31,913 nt of DNA from an uncultured Collinsella sp. (GCA_900548255.1 URKH01000017.1:1-31913), one strand, 5' to 3'. Positions 1-7,669 are shown, counted from the stretch's first letter. The notes: generated by a model from the sequence alone, not told the origin. Program-made: numbers and translations.

Positions 1-248
1 CGACCGATCAGACGGGCCGGCATCACACGCGTCTGGTTGATGACGAGCACGTCGCCCGGTTCGATATAGTCGATGATGTCACGGAAGATGCGGTGTTCAA
101 CGGTACCGCCGTGCTCCAGCGGCGTTCCCGCCTGGGAGCCTTTGCGGTCCACCACCAGCAGGCGGCAGGAGTCGCGAGGCTCGGCAGGAGCCTGGGCAAT
201 CAGTTCCTCAGGAAGGTTGTAGTCAAAATCATCGGTACGCATAGACAC
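1..248 (-). CDS. queA: S-adenosylmethionine:tRNA ribosyltransferase-isomerase QueA, N-terminal part
   Basis: QueA transfers the ribosyl part of S-adenosylmethionine onto preQ1 in tRNA (position 34 of GUN anticodons) to give epoxyqueuosine. The visible N-terminus carries family-typical blocks: DFDYNLPEELIAQ, then EPRDSCRLLVVDR, then EHRIFRDIIDYIEPGDVL and NQTRVMPARL. The gene continues beyond the left edge, so only about 80 of the usual 340-370 residues are present. Two starts are possible: an ATG at 242, or a GTG two codons upstream at 248. The GTG has a GGAG at 8-nt spacing, whereas for the ATG that GGAG is 14 nt away, so I prefer GTG. It lies 64 bp downstream of queH on the same strand; QueH reduces the QueA product, so the pair carries two consecutive steps of queuosine synthesis. 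Confidence 0.93.
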   Translation of the reverse strand, partial: MSMRTDDFDYNLPEELIAQAPAEPRDSCRLLVVDRKGSQAGTPLEHGGTVEHRIFRDIIDYIEPGDVLVINQTRVMPARLIG

Positions 249-312
249 GTCGGATACTCCTTATATAGCTAAAGTCCGCTCTACATCCTAGCAGGCTGCC
301 AGCTCAAAAGAA

Positions 313-888
313 CTACTTTTTGGACGCTTTGCGCTCGTCGCGGATGCGGGCGCGGTCCATGGCCGCCTCGACAGCCGAGAAGCGGCAACCACAGTAGTTC
401 TGCCGATACATGCCAAGCTCGCGCGAACGGCGTGTCGCCTCGGGGTAATACGGGCGAAAATCGCGAATCACCGGGGTGAGCCCATGCGCCGCCGCCAAGC
501 GCTCAAGCACGTCATTGCAGGTATCGAACAGCTGGTACGGCGAGACGGCGAGCGTCGTGCCCACAAACTCAAACCCGCGCTCCTGGGCCACGCGGCACGC
601 CTCGGCCAAGCGCAGGGCATAGCACGCGCGACAGCGGCGAGGCCGATCGGCACCCAGCGGTGCCACGCCGGTCTCCCAGCGATCGCGGTCCTCCCCTGCC
701 TCGATGAGCTCGATGTCGCCATCGGCACACCACCGGCGCAGCTCGTCCAAGCGGCGCTGCCATTCATCGCGCGGTTGAATATTAGGGTTGGTCCAGCAAA
801 TCGTGGGTTCAAACCCCTCCTCGCGCAGCAGGCGAACCGGCTCAAGCGAGCACGGTGCGCAGCACGCATGCAGCAGCAACGGCTTCAT
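313..888 (-). CDS. queH: Epoxyqueuosine reductase QueH
   Basis: QueH (DUF208 family) reduces epoxyqueuosine to queuosine in tRNA, replacing the unrelated cobalamin-dependent QueG. The protein is 191 residues, normal for the family. It shows the N-terminal double-cysteine motif HACCAPC (Cys9, Cys10, Cys13), a CRACY motif (Cys86, Cys89) and a C-terminal CGC (Cys166, Cys168). The first two groups match the iron-sulfur ligands of the family and the last is the likely redox pair. The open frame extends to 915, but GGAGG at 897-901 is 8 nt from the ATG at 888, giving the expected MKPLLLHACCAPC start. It lies between the DUF3267 gene and queA, all on the minus strand with short gaps, so co-transcription is likely. 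Having the iron-sulfur QueH rather than QueG makes this step independent of B12. Confidence 0.95.
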   Translation of the reverse strand: MKPLLLHACCAPCSLEPVRLLREEGFEPTICWTNPNIQPRDEWQRRLDELRRWCADGDIELIEAGEDRDRWETGVAPLGADRPRRCRACYALRLAEACRVAQERGFEFVGTTLAVSPYQLFDTCNDVLERLAAAHGLTPVIRDFRPYYPEATRRSRELGMYRQNYCGCRFSAVEAAMDRARIRDERKASKK

Positions 889-918
889 GGACATCTCCTC
901 CCAATCTTTGCCCAAAGA

Positions 919-1488
919 CTACTTTGCGAAAAAGCGCACGCCAAAGGATGTGTCCTCGCAGGCGACAATGCGGCGGTCGCGCAGGATGGTCCGCACGTAA
1001 TACCAATCGCCCACGCAGCCCGACAAGTGCAGACCAGCCGCCAGGTAGCACAGCAGCGGATAGCCCGAGAACGCAAACCCCAGGGCAAGCACAGCCGTCA
1101 GGATCACCGTGGGCGCCAGGCAAATGGTCGTGTACCGCCGGCGCGAATACACGACGCCCTCGGCACAGGCGTAGATCATCGCTGTCTCGCGATTCGCGCC
1201 AAAGGTCACATGCGCGTCCGCAGGGGCCAGCAGCTTAAAAAATACGGCATGCACCAGCTCATGCACGGCAAACGACGCCGCAGAGACGACCACCGAGCCG
1301 ACTATCCAGCCCAAGACCGCCATCCAGCCGCCCGCCTCAGCCGCATCCAAGTCCACAGGCCCACCCAGCAGCATAAACACCGGCACCAGGCACACGGCAA
1401 ACACGCCGGCTACGACCATCCCCCACACGAAGCAAGCGTGCAGAAAATCCCCGTCCTCAAACGCATGTATGTTGGAAATTTCATTCAT
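919..1488 (-). CDS. DUF3267-type membrane protein with HELVH zinc-protease motif
   Basis: This 189-residue integral membrane protein has about four hydrophobic segments (near residues 18-42, 55-75, 122-140 and 145-160). A HELVH motif at 76-80 is the HExxH zinc-binding signature of M50-like intramembrane metalloproteases. Asp161 in the CVGDWY block is a plausible third ligand. This arrangement is what I know of the DUF3267 family, whose substrates are unknown. It precedes queH by 30 bp on the same strand but has no evident tie to queuosine synthesis. The ribosome binding site in front of the ATG at 1488 is poor, so the start is less certain than the frame. The stop codon lies inside a 15-base motif (914-928) that recurs in the inverted-repeat element at 3784-3903. 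Confidence 0.8.
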   Translation of the reverse strand: MNEISNIHAFEDGDFLHACFVWGMVVAGVFAVCLVPVFMLLGGPVDLDAAEAGGWMAVLGWIVGSVVVSAASFAVHELVHAVFFKLLAPADAHVTFGANRETAMIYACAEGVVYSRRRYTTICLAPTVILTAVLALGFAFSGYPLLCYLAAGLHLSGCVGDWYYVRTILRDRRIVACEDTSFGVRFFAK

Positions 1489-1528
1489 AGCATCTTAGGA
1501 TAGCGCCCCTGCCACGCACCCGCCCGCA

Positions 1529-1539
1529 TGTGCGATAAT
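1529..1539 (+). promoter_or_regulatory. Candidate extended -10 promoter for the methionyl-tRNA synthetase gene
   Basis: TGTGCGATAAT contains a TGn extension followed by GATAAT, close to the sigma-70 extended -10 consensus, about 80 bp before the ATG at 1621. No convincing -35 box is visible at 17 bp. The identical 11-mer lies upstream of the degV-family gene on the other strand (7503-7513), which supports a promoter role. Confidence 0.4.
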
Positions 1540-1620
1540 GTCGAACGATATGCACGAATTGACCACCGCGTCGCCAGGCCTTGCGCCCGGCCGCGCTCCC
1601 ACCATATGCGAAGGAGTCCC

Positions 1621-3771
1621 ATGGCATCCAAATACTCCATGAACGACCGTCCCAGCTGGCCGCGCCGCGCCATCGTTACCGCCGGCGAGCCTTACGGCAA
1701 CAAAGGCCTGCACTTTGGCCACGTTGGCGGCGTCTTTGTCCCGGCCGACTTCTTCGCCCGCTTCCTGCGCGACCGCCTGGGCCGCGAGAACGTCATCTTC
1801 ACCTCGGGCACCGACTGCTACGGCTCGCCCATCATGGAGAGCTACCGCAAGCTCAAGGAGAATGAAGGCTACGATAAGTCCATCGGCGAGTATGTCGAGT
1901 CCAATCACTCCCGCCAGGCCGCGACCCTCAACAACTACAACATCAGCTGTGACATCTACGGCGGCTCGGGCCTTGAGCCGGCTGCGCAGATTCACAACGA
2001 GGTGACCGCGGAGATTATCGAGCGTCTGCACGAGCAGGGCACCATCTCCAAGCGCTCCACGCTGCAGTTCTACGATGCCAAGGCCGGCACGTTCCTCAAC
2101 GGCCGCCAGGTCATCGGCCGCTGCCCCATCCAGGGCTGCAAGTCCGAGAAGGCTTATGCCGACGAGTGCGATCTGGGCCACCAGTTTGAGCCCGAGGAGC
2201 TCATCGCGCCCAAGAGCCAGCTCACCGGCGAGGTGCCCGAGCTGCGCCCGGTCGACAATCTCTACTTTGATCTGCCGGCCTACCTCGACTTTATGAAGAC
2301 CTATACCGCCAAGCTCGCCCAGAACCCGCAGGTTCGCTCCGTGGTCTCCAAGACCATGGAGGAGTGGCTGCTGCCGGCTCAGCTCTACATCCAGAACAAG
2401 TTCCGCGAGGCCTTCGATGCCGTCGAGGACCAGCTCCCCGAGCACACCGTGCTGGAGCCCGAGGGCAACAAGAGCAGCTTTACCGTCACCTTCCCCAGCT
2501 GGAAGGAGCGCGACGACGCCCACGCGGTGCTCGCCAACGGCGGCGTGCGCTTCCGCAGCGGCAAGGCGCTCGTGCCCTTCCGCATCACCGGCAACATCGA
2601 CTGGGGCGTTCCGGTGCCCGAGGTTGACGGCGTAACCGACGTCACCTGCTGGTGCTGGCCCGAGAGCCTGTGGGCGCCCATCAGCTACACTCGCACCGTG
2701 CTCGCACGCGATGCCAAGGCCGCCGGCGTGACCGAGGGCGTCGCCGCCCAGGATGCCGCCCTCATGGGCGAGCCCGCCGCCGATTCCACGCAGGTCCCCG
2801 CGCCCACCTACCAGCACAGCTCGCTCGACTGGCGCGACTGGTGGTGCTCGGACGACGCGCAGATCTACCAGTTCATCGGTCAGGACAACATCTATTTCTA
2901 CTGCATCGCGCAAACCGCCATGTGGGAGGCCCTGGGTTGGGACCTTACGCAGAGCACCGTCAGCGCCTGCTATCACCTGCTCTACATGGGCAAAAAGGCG
3001 AGCTCGTCCTCGCAGACCCCTCCCCCGCCGGCAGACGACCTGCTCAACCACTACACCTGCGAGCAGATGCGCGCGCACTGGCTGTCGCTCGGCCTATCCG
3101 AGAAGCCGGTGAGCTTTAGCCCCAAGGCATACGACACGCGTGTGACCGGCAAGGACAAGGACGGCAACGAGGTGCGTGCCTGCGACGACAAGCGCGTTAT
3201 CGATCCGGCCCTTAAGGAGAGCGCCCTTTTGACCGGCGTCTTCAACCGCCTGGCCCGCAGCTGCTTCTACGGCGTCGCCATCAAGGAGGGCGACGAGAGC
3301 CCCTACCGCAACGGCTGCATCCCCGCCGGTGCCGCTTCTGACACCGTGGTCGAAGCCGCCGAGCAGGCAGCTCTCGCCTTTGAGCAAGCCATGTACAAGT
3401 TCGAGACGCACCGCGCGCTCGCCGTGTGCGACGACTACCTGCGTGCCGCCAACAAGCGCTGGAGCGACGCCTCTAAGGCCGCCAACAAGCTCGAGGGCGA
3501 GCCGGCAAACGCCGCAATGACGCAGGCCCTCGTCGACGCCTTTACCGAGCTGCGCGTGGCGACCGTGCTCATGCACGGCATCGTCCCTGCCGGCTGCGAG
3601 CTCATCTGCGAGTACTTTGACGTTGACCCGGTCGCCTTCTTTAGCTGGGATAACATCTTCGCCTCCACGGATGAGTTTGTGGAGAGCCTGGGCGAGAAGC
3701 CCGGCGAGCACCGCGTGAAGCCGCTACCCCCGCGCTTCGACTTCTTCAGCAAGCACGAGAGCCAGTACTAG
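1621..3771 (+). CDS. Divergent methionyl-tRNA synthetase (class I, MetG-like)
   Basis: The 716-residue protein has the layout of a class I methionyl-tRNA synthetase, which charges tRNA-Met with methionine. AGEPYGNKGLHFGHVGG at 22-37 is the HIGH region, read here as HFGH. CPIQGC...DEC...H at 168-187 sits where the zinc knuckle belongs. APKSQLTGEVPE and RITGNIDWGVPVPE (321-334) match conserved MetRS blocks. The KMSKS loop is degenerate: GKKASSSSQ at 457-465, followed by a proline run. Residues 280-320 look like an insertion, and no C-terminal tRNA-binding (Trbp111-like) domain is seen. The frame opens at 1528, but AAGGAG at 1610-1615 sets the ATG at 1621. Whether this is the cell's only MetRS or a second copy cannot be told from this window. 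Confidence 0.8.
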   Translation: MASKYSMNDRPSWPRRAIVTAGEPYGNKGLHFGHVGGVFVPADFFARFLRDRLGRENVIFTSGTDCYGSPIMESYRKLKENEGYDKSIGEYVESNHSRQAATLNNYNISCDIYGGSGLEPAAQIHNEVTAEIIERLHEQGTISKRSTLQFYDAKAGTFLNGRQVIGRCPIQGCKSEKAYADECDLGHQFEPEELIAPKSQLTGEVPELRPVDNLYFDLPAYLDFMKTYTAKLAQNPQVRSVVSKTMEEWLLPAQLYIQNKFREAFDAVEDQLPEHTVLEPEGNKSSFTVTFPSWKERDDAHAVLANGGVRFRSGKALVPFRITGNIDWGVPVPEVDGVTDVTCWCWPESLWAPISYTRTVLARDAKAAGVTEGVAAQDAALMGEPAADSTQVPAPTYQHSSLDWRDWWCSDDAQIYQFIGQDNIYFYCIAQTAMWEALGWDLTQSTVSACYHLLYMGKKASSSSQTPPPPADDLLNHYTCEQMRAHWLSLGLSEKPVSFSPKAYDTRVTGKDKDGNEVRACDDKRVIDPALKESALLTGVFNRLARSCFYGVAIKEGDESPYRNGCIPAGAASDTVVEAAEQAALAFEQAMYKFETHRALAVCDDYLRAANKRWSDASKAANKLEGEPANAAMTQALVDAFTELRVATVLMHGIVPAGCELICEYFDVDPVAFFSWDNIFASTDEFVESLGEKPGEHRVKPLPPRFDFFSKHESQY

Positions 3772-3783
3772 GCAACAGCAACG

Positions 3784-3903
3784 CGCCCGGGAATGATTAT
3801 TCTGGGACGGGGATTAAAAAATCATTCCCGGGCGACGCAAAGTAGTCTTTTTGGGACGGGTATCATTAAATGATTTTTTAATCCCCGTCCCAGAATAATC
3901 ATT
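3784..3903. repeat. Nested perfect inverted-repeat element
   Basis: Two 35-base arms, 3792-3826 and 3869-3903, are exact reverse complements separated by 42 bases. The left arm also lies inside a second perfect inverted repeat with 14-base arms, 3784-3797 and 3821-3834, which competes for the same bases. A third pair, GGGACGGG at 3853-3860 with CCCGTCCC at 3884-3891, shares the right arm. The element fills most of the gap between the MetRS gene and the methyltransferase and ends 19 bp before the latter's ATG. It could be a REP- or MITE-like intergenic repeat, or a folding 5' leader. No coding potential is evident. Confidence 0.85.
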
Positions 3904-3922
3904 TAGGTGGAAGGAAAGACGG

Positions 3923-5026
3923 ATGTCCAAGCCGCGTCGTCGTAAGCAGAAAAAGCAGGTCAAGGCCGAGCTCAAGCTCAGGCAGTTTGCCGCCACCGAG
4001 CTTTCCGACCAGCTTGCCGCCCTTCCCTGCGCCGCCGATCTGCCGCGCTTTATGGTCGACACGGTCGCCGGCGCCTATGCGCCCGCCGATGCCGAGCTCA
4101 TGATCAAGGGCTTCGGCGCCGCGGTCACACGCCCGGTCACGCTGCGCGCCAACACGCTCAAGGCGACCGCCGAGGACATCGCCGCGGCGCTCGATGCCGC
4201 CGGCATCGCCCACCGCCCCGTCGCATGGTACCCGGACGCTTCCATCCTGCCCGAGGCCCAGGTTTCCGACCTGTGGGACCTCGACATCTACCGCGACGGC
4301 AAGATCTACTTGCAAAGTCTGTCGTCCATGATGCCGCCGTTGGTCTTGGGCGCCCAGGCCGGCGAGGACATCCTGGACATGTGCGCGGCCCCCGGCGGCA
4401 AGACGACGCAGATCGCCGCCCTCACCCAGGGCCAGGCACACCTCACCGCCTGCGAGATGAGCATTCCCCGCGCCGAGAAGCTCGAAGCCAACCTCCACCG
4501 CCAAGGCGCAAAAAACGTGCCCGTCATGCGCATCGACGCACGCGAGCTCGACGAGTTCTTCCGCTTTGACCGTATCCTGCTCGACGCTCCCTGCACCGGC
4601 ACGGGCACAGTCGTCAGCGGCAACGAGAAGAGCCTGCGCGGCCTCACCGAGCAGTTGCTGAGCAGGTGCGCCCGCTCGCAGCGAGCACTTCTGGACCGCG
4701 CCATGGGAGCCCTCAAACCGGGCGGCACGCTCGTCTATTCGACTTGTTCGATCTTGCCGCAGGAAAACGAGGACGCCCTGCAAGAGGCCCTCGACAAGCA
4801 CATGGACTGCGAGCTTATCCCCCTCGATGGCACGCCGAGCGAAAGTGAGGCACGCCGCGCCCAGGAAGCTGGTGAGGAGCCGCGCATCGAGTCCAACGCC
4901 CTGACCGAAGCCATTGCCGCGGGTCAGGTATCGGCCATCGCCAACGGCCTGCCCGGCACGCTCACCATTCCGCCCAGTCGCGACTTTGAGGGCTTCTACA
5001 TTGCCCTGATCCGAAAACGCAGTTAG
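3923..5026 (+). CDS. RsmB/NOP2/Sun-family RNA (cytosine-5-)-methyltransferase
   Basis: This 367-residue SAM-dependent enzyme should methylate C5 of a cytosine in rRNA or tRNA. The N-terminal region to about residue 130 holds the family lead-in with IYLQSLSSMMPP. The SAM-binding motif DMCAAPGGKT is at 152-161. The catalytic cysteines of motifs IV and VI are visible as DAPCTGTG (Cys224) and YSTCS (Cys275). The protein is shorter than RsmB (about 430) and lacks its N-terminal NusB-like domain, so it is closer to the RsmF/NOP2-type arrangement. The very basic start (KPRRRKQKKQ) may contact RNA. GGAAGG at 3909-3914 serves as ribosome binding site. A structured repeat lies immediately upstream. The exact target base cannot be assigned from sequence. 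Confidence 0.88.
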   Translation: MSKPRRRKQKKQVKAELKLRQFAATELSDQLAALPCAADLPRFMVDTVAGAYAPADAELMIKGFGAAVTRPVTLRANTLKATAEDIAAALDAAGIAHRPVAWYPDASILPEAQVSDLWDLDIYRDGKIYLQSLSSMMPPLVLGAQAGEDILDMCAAPGGKTTQIAALTQGQAHLTACEMSIPRAEKLEANLHRQGAKNVPVMRIDARELDEFFRFDRILLDAPCTGTGTVVSGNEKSLRGLTEQLLSRCARSQRALLDRAMGALKPGGTLVYSTCSILPQENEDALQEALDKHMDCELIPLDGTPSESEARRAQEAGEEPRIESNALTEAIAAGQVSAIANGLPGTLTIPPSRDFEGFYIALIRKRS

Positions 5027-5050
5027 CGCACGGATCCAAAACTCAACAAG

Positions 5051-5221
5051 CTATCTCCGTGCGCGTTTGCCCTGCTGGTCGCGATGCTGTTTAAGCATCG
5101 TGCGCTCCTTGCGTTCGGCCCTTTTGCCCTTAATGGCCGTGATCACAAAGTAGATGACCGCGGCGGCAACGATTGCGCCCACACACAGGCCAATCGAGCC
5201 CAACATTGCTGTCAATTCCAT
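5051..5221 (-). CDS. Small single-pass membrane protein (56 aa)
   Basis: A 56-residue ORF starts MELTAMLGSIGLCVG and has one hydrophobic segment (about residues 5-30). A strongly basic tail follows, rich in Lys and Arg (about 31-56), as expected for an N-out/C-in microprotein. An AGAGGTG ribosome binding site lies 6-8 nt before the ATG at 5221. It is convergent with the methyltransferase gene (24 bp between stops) and divergent from the TIM-barrel gene at 5412. I do not recognise a family. The good ribosome binding site and membrane-protein composition argue that it is real. Confidence 0.7.
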   Translation of the reverse strand: MELTAMLGSIGLCVGAIVAAAVIYFVITAIKGKRAERKERTMLKQHRDQQGKRARR

Positions 5222-5396
5222 ACCGCGTCACCTCTCTTTTAAACGGGACTTTCAAGATAGCACCTCGATCCCCGCCACCACAGCTCCTTCACGTTCGCCG
5301 CCCTTCGGTCTAACGGAGGACGCGGCGGGGAAAAATCAACTCGTCAAACGATTTAGCAAGCACAACGCTGCCGGTACCCTGCCGGCCGTCATCACA

Positions 5397-5402
5397 TAGA
5401 AT
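5397..5402 (+). promoter_or_regulatory. Candidate -10 box suggesting a leaderless transcript
   Basis: TAGAAT ends 9 bases before the ATG at 5412. Transcription from it would start at or within a few bases of the start codon. No Shine-Dalgarno sequence is present (the preceding bases are CGAGCCTCC), which fits leaderless translation. The -35 region is weak. Confidence 0.35.
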
Positions 5403-5411
5403 CGAGCCTCC

Positions 5412-6503
5412 ATGGATACCCTCAACGATCTAAACGAGCGCGTCGACGCCTTTGTCGGCACCAGCTCCTTCGACACGCCGGCTACGGCAAACGACCAAGC
5501 CCCCATCGATGTTCCTGCCGAGGTTCACGAGGACATCGTCGCCTCGGTCGATTTTTCCGAGGTCGAGCTTGCAGACGAGTTCACCGAGCCCCAGGTAGCC
5601 GTGACTCCCAACGGACTGCTCCCCATGGAGCCGCTGCCCATCGACGGACGCCTGCGCAAGGCGGCCCTCCGCATGCCCGACGAGATTGAGGAGGCCAGCG
5701 GCTTTACGCTCTTTGGCCGCCGCATCAAGTCGCTTATCTACACCACCGACGTGGCGGTCATCCGCAACTCCAATGCCGACGCCGTATTTGCCGTCTACCC
5801 CTTCACGCCGCAGCCCGCCATTACGCAGGCGCTGCTGACCGTCGCCGAGTGCCCGGTCTTCGTAGGCGTGGGCGGTGGCACCACCACCGGTAAGCGCTCC
5901 GTGCAGATGGCAGCCGTCTCCGAGATGCAGGGCGCGGCGGGCTGCGTGGTCAACTCCCCCGCCACTGCCGAAATGGTCGAGCACATCACCAACATCGCCG
6001 ACATCCCCGTCATCGCCACGGTCGTTCGCTGCGACGACGATGCTCACGCCAAGGTGCGCGCCGGAGCCAAGATTCTCAACATCGCGGCCGGCAAGAACAC
6101 GCCCCAGGTCCTGCGCGAGCTGCGCGAGCACTATCCCAACCTGCCGCTCATCGCACCGGGCGGCAAGACGCCCGAGAGCATCCGTGAGACCATCGCCGCT
6201 GGCGCCAACGCCATCATTTGGACGCCGCCTTCGGCCCAGCAGCTGCAGACCGACATGATGCAGCGCTACCGCAAGATGAAGGAAGACGCCACGCCTGTCA
6301 TCTCGCGCGACGATGTGCCCATTATCGACCAGGTCGCCGCCGCCGAGGTCAGCCAGGTCGAGAACATGAATCCCGATGTGCCGATTCCCGACGAAGTCAT
6401 CGAGCGCGTCGCTTCGATCCACGATCATATCGAGGAACGTCGCGCCAACCGCGGACTCAAGCCCTCGCTGCACGGCTTCTTCTTCCGCGGAAAGAAACGC
6501 TAG
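5412..6503 (+). CDS. TIM-barrel 'hydrolase'-annotated protein of unknown function
   Basis: The 363-residue protein has an acidic N-terminal extension (about residues 1-85) and a TIM-barrel core (about 90-300). The core contains GFTLFGRRIKSLIYTTDVAV, YPFTPQPAITQALL, GVGGGTTTGKRS, a repeated IPVIATVV strand, GAKILNIAAGK and LIAPGGKTPESI. The last glycine-rich block looks like the phosphate-binding end of ThiE/ThiG/IGPS-type barrels. Proteins with this core are widespread in Firmicutes and Actinobacteria, usually about 240 residues and vaguely called hydrolases; I know of no proven reaction. The extra N- and C-terminal regions make this copy long. It is monocistronic, with a terminator at 6515. 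The start has no ribosome binding site but has a -10-like box close by, suggesting leaderless translation. Confidence 0.75.
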   Translation: MDTLNDLNERVDAFVGTSSFDTPATANDQAPIDVPAEVHEDIVASVDFSEVELADEFTEPQVAVTPNGLLPMEPLPIDGRLRKAALRMPDEIEEASGFTLFGRRIKSLIYTTDVAVIRNSNADAVFAVYPFTPQPAITQALLTVAECPVFVGVGGGTTTGKRSVQMAAVSEMQGAAGCVVNSPATAEMVEHITNIADIPVIATVVRCDDDAHAKVRAGAKILNIAAGKNTPQVLRELREHYPNLPLIAPGGKTPESIRETIAAGANAIIWTPPSAQQLQTDMMQRYRKMKEDATPVISRDDVPIIDQVAAAEVSQVENMNPDVPIPDEVIERVASIHDHIEERRANRGLKPSLHGFFFRGKKR

Positions 6504-6514
6504 CAAAACATCTT

Positions 6515-6547
6515 GGCCCGCCCCACAAACGTGAGGCGGGCCGTTTT
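6515..6547 (+). terminator. Rho-independent terminator after the TIM-barrel gene
   Basis: GGCCCGCC and GGCGGGCC pair around a short CAC/GTG stem with one mismatch (arms 6515-6526 and 6531-6542), followed by TTTT. It sits 12 bp after the stop codon. It may also act weakly for the convergent degV-family gene. Confidence 0.85.
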
Positions 6548-6583
6548 CGCTTAAGCAATCATGCAGCGACGTGATGGAGCAAA

Positions 6584-7474
6584 TTAATCCACGCGCTTGT
6601 CGCCCATAAAGAAGAGCGCCACCGTACCGGGTCCGGTATGCGAGCCAATCAGAGTACCGATGTTATTGATCTCAATCTTGCCTTTAAGCTGCGGAACCTG
6701 TTCCTCAATCAGCGCCGCAACCGCCTCGGCATCCTCGCGGCACGCCGAGTGCGACATGATGCACTTACCCGAATAATCCGCACCGTCCTGCACGTGTACC
6801 ATCATGGTCTTAGCCATCTCGGAAATCGCGCGCTTCTTAGTGCGAATCTTCTCACGTGGCGACAGCCCACCTTCGCAATCGACCGTCATAAGCGGGCAAA
6901 TCTTAAGCGCCGTGCCGATGATCGCGCTCGCAGCCGAAATGCGACCGCCGCGCAGGTAGCTCGACAGATCGGTCGAAAAGAACCAGTGGTGCAGGTTGAG
7001 TTTATGCTCCTCAATCCAAGCGGCAGTCTCGTCGAGCGAAGCGCCGCTATCGCGAACGTCGGCGGCACATTCCGCCAGCAGGCCAAAGCCCGAAGACGCC
7101 GCCAGCGAATCGATGACGCGAACCTTGCCGCCCTGGGGATAGCGATCCGCGAGCATCTGCGCCGCAACGCAGGCCGATCCATACGTGCCCGAAATACCCG
7201 ACGACAACGTCAGGTGCAGCACGTCTTTACCCTCGGCAACAAACGGCTCCCAAAACTCCTCGTACTCACCCACGCTCACCTGAGACGTCTTGGGCATGGC
7301 GCCTGCAGATATCTGGGCAAAAAACTCGTCCGGCGTAATCGACTGATACAGATCGTCCGTATAGACAACATCGTCGATCTCGTAATGAAAACACACGACA
7401 GGGATATTGCGCGACACAAAGAACTCACGGGTTCGGTCGGCGGCAGATTCACAGGTCAGGACAAAATCACTCAT
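6584..7474 (-). CDS. DegV family protein (FakB-like fatty-acid-binding protein)
   Basis: DegV/FakB proteins bind a fatty acid and present it to the kinase FakA for phosphorylation, feeding exogenous fatty acids into phospholipid synthesis. The 296-residue protein has the family landmarks: Ser/Thr-rich N-terminal strand (VLTCESAAD), PKTSQVSVGE at 61-70, LSSGISGTYGS at 90-100, and the C-terminal GSHTGPGTVALFF that closes over the carboxylate. The frame opens at 7492, but AAGGAG lies 6 nt upstream of the ATG at 7474, giving MSDFVLTCES, the usual family start. The gene stands alone, convergent with the TIM-barrel gene. FakA is not in the window. Confidence 0.92.
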   Translation of the reverse strand: MSDFVLTCESAADRTREFFVSRNIPVVCFHYEIDDVVYTDDLYQSITPDEFFAQISAGAMPKTSQVSVGEYEEFWEPFVAEGKDVLHLTLSSGISGTYGSACVAAQMLADRYPQGGKVRVIDSLAASSGFGLLAECAADVRDSGASLDETAAWIEEHKLNLHHWFFSTDLSSYLRGGRISAASAIIGTALKICPLMTVDCEGGLSPREKIRTKKRAISEMAKTMMVHVQDGADYSGKCIMSHSACREDAEAVAALIEEQVPQLKGKIEINNIGTLIGSHTGPGTVALFFMGDKRVD

Positions 7475-7502
7475 ATGAGGCTCCTTACTCATTGCTGCGC
7501 AA

Positions 7503-7513
7503 ATTATCGCACA
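7503..7513 (-). promoter_or_regulatory. Candidate extended -10 promoter for the degV-family gene
   Basis: On the minus strand this reads TGTGCGATAAT, identical to the candidate promoter of the MetRS gene. It lies about 30 bp upstream of the ATG at 7474. No good -35 hexamer is visible. Confidence 0.4.
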
Positions 7514-7534
7514 GTGAGCCTACATACGGTACAT

Positions 7535-7669
7535 ATGTCCACTATTTACCAAATCGAAGCAATAATAGCGAACATCTTTACCACCATCGTCTCCACCGAC
7601 CCCACGCATGAATATCTGAGAAAACACCCTCTGTCGTCTCCACTCAACCGCCATATCTACCTCAACTAA
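7535..7669 (+). CDS. Possible small ORF (44 aa), doubtful
   Basis: An ATG at 7535 opens a 44-codon frame (MSTIYQIEAIIANIFTTIVS onward). The peptide looks amphipathic at first and then Pro/His-rich. It is the only coding-like content in the 320-bp gap between the degV-family gene and the fructose-bisphosphatase gene. There is no ribosome binding site, and the base composition is more AT-rich than in the neighbouring genes. It could be a remnant of a larger gene or chance. Confidence 0.15.
   Translation: MSTIYQIEAIIANIFTTIVSTDPTHEYLRKHPLSSPLNRHIYLN

Noticed and set aside
795..825. GGGTTCAAACCC, resembling a tRNA T-loop
   Set aside because: It lies inside queH coding sequence and no acceptor or anticodon stem can be built around it.
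1495..3078. 527-codon minus-strand frame opposite the MetRS gene
   Set aside because: It is low-complexity Ala/Gly/Val/Leu shadow translation without any recognisable motif or ribosome binding site.
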